In this document: in pieces, positions 51,963 through 60,120 of the stretch | How positions within the stretch are numbered: position 1 is the first letter of the stretch | How the letters are laid out: the number at the start of each line of letters is the position of its first letter | Translations under genes and position numbers: made by a program | Notes under the pieces: model-generated | Told to the model about the DNA's origin: nothing | Seen by the model: only the letters and a program-made list of their open reading frames with translations | Databases searched by the model: none | Origin: Pseudovibrio ascidiaceicola | GTDB lineage: Bacteria > Pseudomonadota > Alphaproteobacteria > Rhizobiales > Stappiaceae | Direction of reading: 5' to 3' | DNA length: 64,000 nucleotides | Assembly (NCBI RefSeq): GCF_900114245.1 | Contig: NZ_FOSK01000009.1 | Span: 213,219-277,218 of the forward strand

Positions 51963-54934
51963 GTTTGATCCTCTGGTAGCAGGTACACCAACCCAACAGG
52001 CTCGACCCGACGCGCAGATATTTCGTGTTTCTGCCGTACCATCTCTGGTTCGGTTTCAATTTCCGCTTCCAAGTCTTTGAGACGCGTCGCCCAATACAGT
52101 TGGTCAAGCTCGCGCTGCTTTTTTTCTTCCGCACTGAAATCAAAGAACGTTTGGACTTCACCCTGTTGCTTCAAAATGCGGTCGAATTGCTCTTGCAGTA
52201 GCTTGCGAAGTGACGCAGCTTGCCTTTCTCCGATGCTTCGAAGATCATCTCGTACCTTTGCTTCGTTCTCCCTCGCACGTTCCTCTGCTATATCCCGCAA
52301 TGAAAGCGCGTCATGGGATGCCCTCCTTCGATAAATATCACAAATCTCTGAACCCGGTTGTGAAGCATTCGCGATTGCGCCCTGAAGCTCTTTATATGCT
52401 TGAGCAGCCGTCTGCCCGTCGCTTTTCAGAGGCGTTACGTCGTCTGCGTTTATGGTGGCGGCGACTGGTATCACTTCAGAGTGCAAACGGTTTGCACCTT
52501 TCGAATAGAGCGTGAGTCTTACCAATAGAACCAATCTTCCGCGAGAAACTTGTGCGTTCAAGACAGCGGTTCGCTCCAGTCTCGACCGAAACCCTTGGGC
52601 TTCAAACTGTGAAAGTAGACGTTTCACAAGACGATGCTCAAGGTGAAGATGCTCAACATCAGACCTTAGCCTGTCGCCGTCTTTGGCTGGCAAAAAACTG
52701 ACCTTCTTAAGTGGTGCGTTGGATCGGTACTCGGCTAGAGTTTCGTCCTTGTTTCGAGGTCTAGTACGCAATTGGTCGAACACTGGCGTCCAATCTGCAT
52801 TGGAAAACCCGTCTGAGTTTGGATCCAATTCAATGATATCAACATCGCCCGCAACATCCACTTGTTCCGGCGTGACAGGAGCTCCAATTTTATCGAGGGC
52901 GTTGAAAAAAACGGTTTGCAACGAACTGGGCGCAACATCTTTACTTGCCCGCGACAACTGTAGACGCCGATCAATTGAGCGCAACTCTGCTTCGAGCTTC
53001 TTTACACGTGCTGCTCTATCCGAACTGAGCTGTTGTTCTTCGATCTGTCTTTGGACTTCAAGATAACTTTCACTATCGAGGTCCGCCCGAAGTCTAGACA
53101 TATTCTTCTTAGTAATTCCGTCCTTGAAGCGCTCTTCGATTTTGGTCTCAATCACGCGGCCAACCTCGCCAAGTTCGCTGTTTATGCGCTCAGTTTTTTT
53201 GAACAATGCTTGCAAAATACGATCAGAGGAACGGTTCTTATAAGTAAAGTATCGGCAAAAAATCTCTGTGGCGGGTTGTAGGCGCCGATCAATCCGGCCA
53301 TTTCGCTGCTCCAACCGCGAAGGGTTCCATGGTAGGTCGAAGTGAAACAAGTCGTAGCAACGATGCTGAAGGTTGATCCCCTCTCTAGCCGCGTCCGTGC
53401 ACAACAATATTCGCAGTGGCTCTTGATCGGGATCGGCGTTGAACCTAGCCTTGATCCGTTCCCTTTCGCTTTGATGTGTGTTGCCATGAAACTCAGCAAT
53501 GCGATTATCCTCCAGGCTTAGACACAGCTCTTCAAGCAACTGTTTCTGGAGCCAGTCTAAGGTGTCACGATATTCGGAGAATACAATCACTCTCCTCTGG
53601 TTCCAGACCTCACCGGAGCCCATGTGTTCTCTAATCCATCTGGCAAGCCTCCGACTTTTCGCGTCTCCTTTGAAGGCTTGAGATTTTGCCGCTTGTGCTA
53701 GTGCATTGCCAGCGTCCCTCACAACGCCGTCGGGCATTTTTTTTATTTCTGCAGCAAGTGTTGAGTAAAAAGCGGATACAGAAGATAGTAACCTCTGCTG
53801 CAGTCTTACAAAGCTGTATCCTCCCTTCCTATCAGCAAGTTCGCCGAAATCCAAAAGAGATTCAAAGAGCTCCAACTCGGGTGCTGTAGCTTCAGTATCC
53901 CCAAGCTCAAAGTTTTCGATGCGTCTGATCGGGAAAGGCGTGTCTGAGTGTTCTCTAAGGTCAGATTTTAGACGGCGCACCATAATTGCATCATGCTGGT
54001 CCTGAGTAACCGGAATCCCTCGTGTAAACCGCTGAGGGTCGAGCATTTCAAGCAAAGCCGAAAAAGAGTTTGAGTGACCATTGTGCGGCGTGGCGGTAAG
54101 AAAGAGCCGGTGTTCAAATTTCTTTGACAGTTCACGTATCGCATAGGTCAACTGGCTGTCCGTGGCGTACGCTTGACTATGTGCCGGTGCGGCATGATGA
54201 GCTTCATCTAGGATCAACATGGAACGAGGTCTCGGGTCGCCCAGAATAGCTTTTAGACCAACCGTATAAGCTTCATCACGCAACAAGGAGTGAGAAATGA
54301 TGTAAGCACTTGTTGCTTGCCACGGGTTGTAACCAAAACCTCGATTCGCTCGCATTTCTGCAAAGAACTCCGCATCGACGACCTGAGCATTCAATCCAAA
54401 CTTGGAAGACAACTCTTCTTTCCATTGGAGCGTCATCGCAGCTGGAGCAGCGACAACGAAGAAGTCAACCCGCCTACGCAGAAGCATTTCGCGCAAGACC
54501 AAACCTGCCTCAATAGTCTTGCCCAACCCAACATCATCAGCGATCAATAGATTTACTCTGGGCAGGTCCAATGCCTTTGCCAAAGGCACCAACTGATAAG
54601 GTGAGATTTCGATCCCTGCTCGGAACGGCGCTTGGAACAAGTTGTTGTCGGACGCGGACGCAGTATTCCACTTGAGTGATTGGAGATACGCCGTGTATCC
54701 CTTTGGATCAGTCGGGACATTGAAACCAAGCTGGCGCCAAAGCAAGTCATCAACATGCTTAATAGAAACCTCTGAGGTGGGCAGGACGATTTGTCTATGG
54801 CCCGTAGCATCGTCGTCGAGACATCGCAGCTCTAGAGAAAGGGGTCCAAAATCGTTCGTTTCAATTTCCTCGATCAACCAGTGCCGCCTTCTAAGTTGCA
54901 CACATTGACCAATCTCAAAATTCGATGATGCCAC
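51959..54934 (-). CDS. drmD: DISARM SNF2-type helicase DrmD
   Basis: A 991-residue SNF2/RapA-like ATPase, the class 1 DISARM component. Motifs: LIADDVGLGKTIEAGLVLRE (Walker A, about 132-141), LILDEAHHAAP, FLTATPHNGHSNSFSALL, VIVFSEYRDTLDWLQKQL, LLCTDAAREGINLQ and LEQRNGRIDRRLQP. The C-terminus is a long charged coiled-coil-like region (IGERQAASLRKLLQEQFDRI). It is the first gene of the defence operon and starts with GTG without a strong ribosome site, so the exact start is uncertain. Confidence 0.88.
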   Translation of the reverse strand: MASSNFEIGQCVQLRRRHWLIEEIETNDFGPLSLELRCLDDDATGHRQIVLPTSEVSIKHVDDLLWRQLGFNVPTDPKGYTAYLQSLKWNTASASDNNLFQAPFRAGIEISPYQLVPLAKALDLPRVNLLIADDVGLGKTIEAGLVLREMLLRRRVDFFVVAAPAAMTLQWKEELSSKFGLNAQVVDAEFFAEMRANRGFGYNPWQATSAYIISHSLLRDEAYTVGLKAILGDPRPRSMLILDEAHHAAPAHSQAYATDSQLTYAIRELSKKFEHRLFLTATPHNGHSNSFSALLEMLDPQRFTRGIPVTQDQHDAIMVRRLKSDLREHSDTPFPIRRIENFELGDTEATAPELELFESLLDFGELADRKGGYSFVRLQQRLLSSVSAFYSTLAAEIKKMPDGVVRDAGNALAQAAKSQAFKGDAKSRRLARWIREHMGSGEVWNQRRVIVFSEYRDTLDWLQKQLLEELCLSLEDNRIAEFHGNTHQSERERIKARFNADPDQEPLRILLCTDAAREGINLQHRCYDLFHFDLPWNPSRLEQRNGRIDRRLQPATEIFCRYFTYKNRSSDRILQALFKKTERINSELGEVGRVIETKIEERFKDGITKKNMSRLRADLDSESYLEVQRQIEEQQLSSDRAARVKKLEAELRSIDRRLQLSRASKDVAPSSLQTVFFNALDKIGAPVTPEQVDVAGDVDIIELDPNSDGFSNADWTPVFDQLRTRPRNKDETLAEYRSNAPLKKVSFLPAKDGDRLRSDVEHLHLEHRLVKRLLSQFEAQGFRSRLERTAVLNAQVSRGRLVLLVRLTLYSKGANRLHSEVIPVAATINADDVTPLKSDGQTAAQAYKELQGAIANASQPGSEICDIYRRRASHDALSLRDIAEERARENEAKVRDDLRSIGERQAASLRKLLQEQFDRILKQQGEVQTFFDFSAEEKKQRELDQLYWATRLKDLEAEIETEPEMVRQKHEISARRVEPVGLVYLLPEDQT

Positions 54935-55528
54935 TTGTTTTATCGTCCAATCTACTTCGCAAATTGAGCTGACTGTAATGAGTTCGTTTTTCTTTACATT
55001 CGTTCATTCGTTTTCAGCTGGTAAGCCAACTGGACCATTTAGGCGTTTGAAAACAGCGCTTGACCGATTCTCGCTCAGGTTGTTGGAGGTCAATGCTTAT
55101 ACCTGCAAGTTATCAAGCACAAATGCTAATTACCAAGAAACGATTATCGAGAAAAATCTCTAGCAAAAAGGCCGCTGTGCCCGCAACTACGAAATCCTCT
55201 GAATCCGAAATGAATGGCAGCGTTGTGGAAGCCACTTTGCAATGTTGACCAATCGGCGAATGGCAGGAGTGGGCCGTTCGAGTAGTTACAGATCGTTTGC
55301 GGGGGCTACTGAAAACGCATCTTGGTGGAACTGGTTCAACTCTTGATTGAAGCACCCAAATGGCCGCAGTTGGCCTTATTTACTGGCAGGTTGCTGATGA
55401 CCAGTTGCGGACGTTCGCACGTGTCTGAGGCATTCTCAGCTAGAACGAGGCTTCAGCTTCAGGTTGATGTTTTTATGCTCAAAAAAGAGGAGGAAACAAG
55501 GCCTCCGTATCTGCGCTGCACTTGATGA
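54935..55528. other. Region upstream of the DISARM operon
   Basis: About 594 bp between drmD and the next minus-strand gene. The operon promoter must lie near its left end. One short plus-strand frame inside is listed separately. The rest (55250-55528) shows no convincing gene, RNA or repeat. Confidence 0.4.
55093..55248 (+). CDS. Possible small Lys/Ser-rich protein (51 aa)
   Basis: An ATG with GGAGG three bases upstream opens a 51-codon frame. The product has a basic patch (MLITKKRLSRKISSKKAAV) and a Ser/Glu-rich tail. I do not recognise it; it may be the start of a truncated island gene. Confidence 0.25.
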   Translation: MLIPASYQAQMLITKKRLSRKISSKKAAVPATTKSSESEMNGSVVEATLQC

Positions 55529-55765
55529 TCAAGAAAAGCAAACTGCCATTGTCTGAAAAACGGCAGAGACGATAATGAGTGCCAAAGAACTCCAAGAAAG
55601 AAAGCTGAAGGCGTACTCTTTTCTCACTTCTTTGTCGTCGCGCTTCGATGATATAAGGAGGAAATCACCTTTTCTAGGTACGTGAAACGGCATTCCAAAG
55701 AGAAACAAGCCAATTACACCTGTTATGTTTAGCCAAACTCCGATCAGAGAAAAGATGGTCAGCAA
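55529..55765 (-). CDS. Small two-helix membrane protein, unknown
   Basis: A 78-residue protein with two hydrophobic segments (IFSLIGVWLNITGVIGLFLF and SSLALIIVSAVFQTMAVCFS) around a charged loop (KRDDKEVRKEY). The open frame begins at a TTG at 55798, but AAGGAG lies 7 bp before a TTG at 55765, which I chose. It is the third of three same-strand orphan genes, 37 bp after the preceding one. I do not recognise the family. Small membrane proteins beside nuclease-like genes are sometimes effectors in defence modules, but nothing here proves that. Confidence 0.5.
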   Translation of the reverse strand: MLTIFSLIGVWLNITGVIGLFLFGMPFHVPRKGDFLLISSKRDDKEVRKEYAFSFLSWSSLALIIVSAVFQTMAVCFS

Positions 55766-55802
55766 TTTCAGGCTCCTTTTACGGATTACTATATTCAATC
55801 TT

Positions 55803-56225
55803 CTACGCGATTAAGCGCATCTGCTGCTTCCAGTACTCAATTATCACTTTTAATAGTTCGTCCACAGAGACTGTCTCGTCCTCATCGGTCACTACATTGA
55901 GTGGCCGTGCAAACGCAGAACTGAATGCGGAAGAAAATCCTATTTGCGTTTTTGTTTTTATTTTTGGGTTCCCGTGCTTCACACCATTTGTGATCTTTCT
56001 GGAGTAGTCAAAATACTCTGCTAGTACATTGTTCTCAGGGTATTGTTTGAGAAAGTCATCTTTGTTGAAACTTTGGCCGTTAACCCACTCATACAAATGG
56101 TAACTCAGAATAATTGTGCAGACTGCTGCTTTAATATCTGCGTTATTTTTTAAGAACTCTTGATATTGAGGAATGACCACAGCTGAAAATAGATGTTCCG
56201 CTGAACCTACGATGAAATCAGACAT
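55803..56225 (-). CDS. Hypothetical protein with a NGVKHG motif, 140 aa
   Basis: A soluble helical protein starting MSDFIVGSAEHLF. The segment AAVCTIILSYHLYEWVNG followed by YFDYSRKITNGVKHG resembles a loose group of short helical proteins carrying an N-x-x-KH motif that turns up in phage and defence loci. The Arg-to-His spacing (R-x7-H) does not fit the HEPN RX4-6H rule, so I do not call it a HEPN. The longer frame from 56303 overlaps the upstream gene; the ATG at 56225 with GGAGG 10-14 bp upstream is preferred. The central gene of a three-gene minus-strand set. Confidence 0.55.
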   Translation of the reverse strand: MSDFIVGSAEHLFSAVVIPQYQEFLKNNADIKAAVCTIILSYHLYEWVNGQSFNKDDFLKQYPENNVLAEYFDYSRKITNGVKHGNPKIKTKTQIGFSSAFSSAFARPLNVVTDEDETVSVDELLKVIIEYWKQQMRLIA

Positions 56226-56256
56226 TTCAGCCGCTTGCCTCCTTTGTTGGGCGGGA

Positions 56257-56538
56257 TTAGTCAAGCAGTTCCTGTCCAGCTTCGAGGATATTAACTCCAA
56301 CAATTCCCCTGAATTCTACTGGCACGCCCAACCGCTGTCCCGCTGGAGTGCCTCGAACAACAGTTACTAAGCCATAGCTTTCGCTCTCTTCAATTCCCGC
56401 TAAAATTTCAAAATTGTCCATGCCTCGAAGATTTTTATTTTTTAGTAAGGCAGACATCTCTGGACCAACCCCCTTCACATCAGCGCCTACAATGTCTCGA
56501 ATTGCAGATAGAACGCGAAGTACATTCCTTGAACACAT
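56257..56538 (-). CDS. Hypothetical protein, 93 aa
   Basis: A short soluble protein: MCSRNVLRVLSAIRDIVGAD, then a Gly/Val-rich C-terminal half (YGLVTVVRGTPAGQRLGVPV, FRGIVGVNILEAGQELLD) that looks like beta structure. CGGAG precedes the ATG. It is the first gene of the small minus-strand operon and diverges from the RX4H gene by 123 bp. I do not recognise it; regulator and structural roles are both open. Confidence 0.5.
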   Translation of the reverse strand: MCSRNVLRVLSAIRDIVGADVKGVGPEMSALLKNKNLRGMDNFEILAGIEESESYGLVTVVRGTPAGQRLGVPVEFRGIVGVNILEAGQELLD

Positions 56539-56661
56539 AATACTGCTCCGTAATTAGGCGTGCTAACATTAAGTGTACATCCTGCTCGTTGCAATCAAGT
56601 GTTGATTAACAAAGTACAACAGCTAGCCTATCAAGATGCGACGACCAAAAAGGAGAAGTTT

Positions 56662-57486
56662 GTGAGTTCTGATCTAAAACAAGATGATTTAATAGTGTGC
56701 GTTCATACCATTGACGGCATTGAGAAGGACAAAGAAAAGCGCAAATACAACCAACCGGACGTACGCTGCAACAAACCCACTGCAATTTACATTGAAGATG
56801 ATAACAAGACGGCATTTTTCCAAAAAATGAAATTAGCGACGATTGGAACCAATGAACTGGGCTTTGTTACACCTAATGAAATCGCGCTTTCGCTTAACAT
56901 TGCAAGGAAATCGAATTTAGCTGCAATTGAACTACGACGTAAGATAAGAATTCCTGCTAAAGGCGAGTATTTGATCGAACAGGATGACATCGTCGCGGTA
57001 TACGATTTGTTAGAAGAAATTCAAAAATCGATATTGTTTGCCTACAAGGCAGTTGAAGCATTCTGCAATTCAAGTATCCCAGACACTTACGTTTACTCAA
57101 AAGAGAAGAGCAAGGGTGTAGTCGAGAAATATGGAAAAGCTGAAATAGAGCGAAAACTGCCAACGACAGAAAAACTATCTTCGATACTCCCTGATTGTTT
57201 AGGTGTCGACAAACCTACGTCTCAAAAATTCTGGTCAGACTTCAAAAACCTGGAACGCCTTAGAAACGAAATAACACACAGCAAATCTAGCAGCAGAGCC
57301 GAAGTGACTGCTGAGTTACTTTCTGACAAGGTAGACCGCTATATTAAATCTGCTGTGAAATTGTTGGAGTATTTTGTATCAACCGATGTGTATAATCCGA
57401 TTTTCCCAATGGGATTTGGGCTATCAAAAATACAAACAACTGCCATAAAATGTATGGATGACCACTTTAGAGCGTTGGTAACATAG
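56662..57486 (+). CDS. Orphan protein with a HEPN-type RX4H motif, 274 aa
   Basis: A protein I cannot name. The N-terminal ~90 residues read as beta-rich (DLIVCVHTIDGIEKDKE, PTAIYIEDDNKTAFFQKM). The C-terminal half is helical (VYDLLEEIQKSILFAYKAVE), with FKNLERLRNEITHSKS containing RNEITH, an exact RX4H (Arg201-His206) set at the end of a helix, as in HEPN ribonucleases. The open frame runs back to 56560, but AAGGAG lies 6 bp before a GTG at 56662. It is divergent from the small three-gene set and upstream of the RES gene. Codon use is AT-rich. A HEPN nuclease is inference; a non-catalytic HEPN-like fold is the alternative. Confidence 0.6.
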   Translation: MSSDLKQDDLIVCVHTIDGIEKDKEKRKYNQPDVRCNKPTAIYIEDDNKTAFFQKMKLATIGTNELGFVTPNEIALSLNIARKSNLAAIELRRKIRIPAKGEYLIEQDDIVAVYDLLEEIQKSILFAYKAVEAFCNSSIPDTYVYSKEKSKGVVEKYGKAEIERKLPTTEKLSSILPDCLGVDKPTSQKFWSDFKNLERLRNEITHSKSSSRAEVTAELLSDKVDRYIKSAVKLLEYFVSTDVYNPIFPMGFGLSKIQTTAIKCMDDHFRALVT

Positions 57487-57643
57487 CTGACAAGTATATA
57501 ATAAAATGGGAACATGTCTGCGCTACTCAGCTTCTTGCTATTATTCCAGCTTGGGTTACCAGCACGCACCTTTAAAAAACTCTACGCCGCAACCTATAAA
57601 TTGGGAGCGTCATGAGAAGCACATACAATGATGGACAGAGCAA

Positions 57644-57862
57644 TTGACTAAAGTTACTCCTGATCAATTCGAGTGGCGAAATGATCGCCTCATCCATACA
57701 CCAACAGGCGCTGCTTTTCATCTGAAATCACAAATCGTGAATCTGAGCAACGTTGGCGATGTACTCGAGGACGGCAGCTCCTATGGCCGCGATGAAGTTC
57801 TTTTGGTTGCCAACAATCTGATTGTATCTGAAAAAGAACGGCGAGAATCTTTGTCCCAGTAA
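57644..57862 (+). CDS. Hypothetical small protein, 72 aa
   Basis: A short frame (TTG start) giving a soluble mixed protein: FEWRNDRLIHTPTGAAFHL, then NVGDVLEDGSSYGRDEVLLV and a charged end SEKERRESL. It lies between the RX4H gene and the RES gene on the same strand. By position it could be a partner of the RES protein, but it does not look like the Xre/MbcA-type antitoxins usual for that family. The start and even coding status are uncertain. Confidence 0.35.
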   Translation: MTKVTPDQFEWRNDRLIHTPTGAAFHLKSQIVNLSNVGDVLEDGSSYGRDEVLLVANNLIVSEKERRESLSQ

Positions 57863-57989
57863 TTGGTGTTTAAAGCCAAACACACATCAAAACAGCAATC
57901 TGCTATCTAGTTGATTGGTTTGCAATTTTCACATGCCTTCATGTTCTGTGAAAGTTCACTAGCTCTAACACTCTTGTGGAGTTGAGATT

Positions 57990-58973
57990 TTGAAATTGTC
58001 TAGATTTCGAGAACGCTTTGACGCATTTCAACGCCAAAGATCACCTGCATTAGCACTAAAAATTTTTCAAGAGCTAGCATCCAATTGCCGGTTCACTGCT
58101 CGAAAATTCGAAGCCGGGTACCATGTTTATCGTTCTGTCAAGTGGGCTCATCTCCATAACAATCAAGAGCGACTTTCTTATCCTCCTCTAGGGAAAGCCG
58201 CTCTAGGCAGGTGTAATTTGGACAACCAGCAAGTATTTTATGCATCACACCATCCAGCAAACACATTTGCTGAGCAGAAAAACTTGAAGGTCGGAGACAA
58301 GTTCGCAATAGGTAAGTGGCGAATTACTCCAGAGCTCTATGCCGTACTAGTTGGGTTCACCATAGATGAAGAGCAAAGCATTTCTTCCAACCCAAGCTAT
58401 GTTGGTTTGTCGTCAACAGACAGACATGCACACAGCAAGTTTCGAAAGTACTTTAAATATAGAGGCCCTAAATATTACCCTCAAACTGCAACAATTTCTA
58501 ACTACTTGATGTCACTAGAATATCCAACTGATTTTGGCCAGTTAAACGCTGGAAGCAAAACGGTATTAGCTTACGCATCAGTTGAGTTCCCAAACAAAGA
58601 AACACTAGCGATCAATTTTGCATTCCCCAAGAACTTTGTTGATCAACATCTGACACTTGTTGCTGCAGATTACGTAGAAATAAGAGAAGTTTCGGATCTA
58701 GGAGTAAAGTATAATGTACTTCAGTCAGCTAATCGGGTCGCCGAAGATGGGATCCTTAACTGGTCGGAACAACAGCAATGGGAAGTGCAAAACAACCAAA
58801 CAGTTAAAGCGGAAGTCACTAGCGAGTATAAATGGAGAGTAACCGACGCAGTTACTGGAGAAGAAGTTCCAGCCACCCCAATTCCAAAAGAAATAAATTA
58901 TTTTGGAAAGTCAACCCAAGATACTCCTCATGTTGTTCAATATGATTGGGATCAACTTAAAAAGGAGTGGTAG
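57990..58973 (+). CDS. Long RES-domain protein
   Basis: A 327-residue protein whose first ~130 residues carry the RES pattern: YHVYRSV (Arg48), SYPPLGKAALGRCNLD (the YPP...GRxN block), VFYASHHPANTFAE (Glu95) and VGDKFAIGKWRI. Known RES toxins degrade NAD+. The remaining ~200 residues are an extension I do not recognise, ending in THVVQYDWDQLKKEW-like sequence (seen as PHVVQYDWDQLKKEW). It starts with TTG after GTGGAG. It lies in AT-rich island DNA next to a HEPN-motif gene and DISARM, which suggests a defence or toxin role. Confidence 0.65.
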   Translation: MKLSRFRERFDAFQRQRSPALALKIFQELASNCRFTARKFEAGYHVYRSVKWAHLHNNQERLSYPPLGKAALGRCNLDNQQVFYASHHPANTFAEQKNLKVGDKFAIGKWRITPELYAVLVGFTIDEEQSISSNPSYVGLSSTDRHAHSKFRKYFKYRGPKYYPQTATISNYLMSLEYPTDFGQLNAGSKTVLAYASVEFPNKETLAINFAFPKNFVDQHLTLVAADYVEIREVSDLGVKYNVLQSANRVAEDGILNWSEQQQWEVQNNQTVKAEVTSEYKWRVTDAVTGEEVPATPIPKEINYFGKSTQDTPHVVQYDWDQLKKEW

Positions 58974-59431
58974 AAAAAATCCAGACAAGACCATCACTCT
59001 GTACAGTTCAGTATCGCCGATTGATCATAGGAACGGCCGCTACTCGTTAAAATGCGATTTGTCAGCCGGAACCGTTCCCTAGCCGTTCCGCCTTCCAGCC
59101 AGATTGTGGTGCTTTCGCCCTAATAGCTTTCACTAGATCACCTAGTCCTAGCCCTTCAGGGGAGCTAATCGTCTCCCTCTCCTCCAGCCGCGCAGACCAG
59201 TTAATCTGAAAGTCCTTCTTATCATCTGGGTCTTTCATAAGAGTTGATGTAGAAACCTCCGGATGTACCTTTCTCAACCTTAGTTAGAAACGCTCGAATG
59301 ACCGTTGTTGGCCCCTTCAAGACATTCCTTACATGTGGCAGCTGACCAAAACTGGCCATTCGCTCAGCCTCTTGTGACTATAACTAATACGCTCCTACAA
59401 CTTTTGTCCGCTCTCATTTATGACACGAAAA
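58974..59431. other. Gap between the RES gene and the TetR gene
   Basis: About 458 bp with no intact gene. It includes the phage-like remnant listed separately. I looked here for a second copy of the tRNA-Thr fragment that would mark the right end of the island and did not see one. Confidence 0.4.
59062..59277 (-). pseudogene. Probable remnant of a phage structural-type gene
   Basis: The minus-strand frame contains MKDPDDKKDFQINWSARLEE then RETISS, which resembles the start of small phage/GTA-type proteins of the form KDPDA..DYxxDWSxWLxxGDTIxS. The following text (LGDLVKAIRAKAPQSG) does not continue that pattern, and the frame ends after 71 codons with no ribosome site. I read it as a decayed or chimeric fragment. 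The match is by memory of the motif only. Confidence 0.35.
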
Positions 59432-60013
59432 TCACTCAACTCGAACACTCGATAGAGCTTTGACAAGTGCCATGATCTCGTCGGCAAACTTATCGGCTTG
59501 AACCGAGCGGTTATGGAAAACAGTTCGGTTGAGAAGTATTGCAGGGACAAGCTCTGCCAACAGATCCAGCTGAGGATGATCGGAACCCAGTAACCTCGCA
59601 AAGAGCTGACGAAGTGGTTCATCATCGTATCGATCGCGAATAGCTTCAGCTATACTTTTATCTTCTCTCAATGCCGCAATAACTCCAGGAAGCAAGTCTG
59701 GCTTGGAAGCATAAAAGTCCGCTTTTTCCCGAATAACTGCTTCTAAATCTGCTGCGGCATCATCACTGGAAGGTAGTGGAGGGTCAGGAAAAGCGCGAAT
59801 AGCATCAGTTACCAAGGCTTCTTTTGTCTCCCACCTTCGGTAAATCGTGCCGAGCCCACTTCCAGCTTTTTCTGCTACATCCTGAACTCGAAGTTTATCA
59901 AACCCATGTTCGATGATTAATTCAGCCGTCGCAGCAAGAATAGCATCAGTCCGGTTCCGATCCCGCTTGCGACCGCGGGTAAGTTCAGCTCGCTGGCCTG
60001 ATCTCTTACTCAT
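59432..60013 (-). CDS. TetR-family regulator
   Basis: A 193-residue TetR repressor. HTH region: RTDAILAATAELIIEHGFDK, LRVQDVAEKAGSGLGTIYRR, WETKEALVTDAI. The ligand domain includes PDLLPGVIAALREDKSIAEA. TAGGAAA precedes its ATG. It diverges from the SDR gene across 107 bp containing a 19-bp palindrome, the standard arrangement for a TetR repressor controlling an adjacent oxidoreductase. Confidence 0.88.
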   Translation of the reverse strand: MSKRSGQRAELTRGRKRDRNRTDAILAATAELIIEHGFDKLRVQDVAEKAGSGLGTIYRRWETKEALVTDAIRAFPDPPLPSSDDAAADLEAVIREKADFYASKPDLLPGVIAALREDKSIAEAIRDRYDDEPLRQLFARLLGSDHPQLDLLAELVPAILLNRTVFHNRSVQADKFADEIMALVKALSSVRVE

Positions 60014-60088
60014 GAAGATTTCCTAATCACTGCAAGGGTTGATTTCCATTTTAAACTTCTATACCGCTTATTACGATAATCAACAATT

Positions 60089-60107
60089 CCGGAATTAATG
60101 ATTCCAG
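60089..60107. promoter_or_regulatory. Candidate TetR operator before the SDR gene
   Basis: CCGGAAT (60089-60095) and ATTCCAG (60101-60107) form arms with one mismatch around a 5-bp centre. The site ends 13 bp before the SDR ATG and would overlap its ribosome site or promoter. Confidence 0.6.
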
Positions 60108-60120
60108 TATAGAGGTGGCC

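Noticed and set aside
55803..56225. A second HEPN protein
   Set aside because: The only Arg-His pair near a helix end is spaced R-x7-H, outside the RX4-6H rule.
56662..57486. The missing DISARM drmC hidden in the orphan gene
   Set aside because: No HxKx4D phospholipase motif is present; the HSK near the RX4H site lacks the following Asp spacing.
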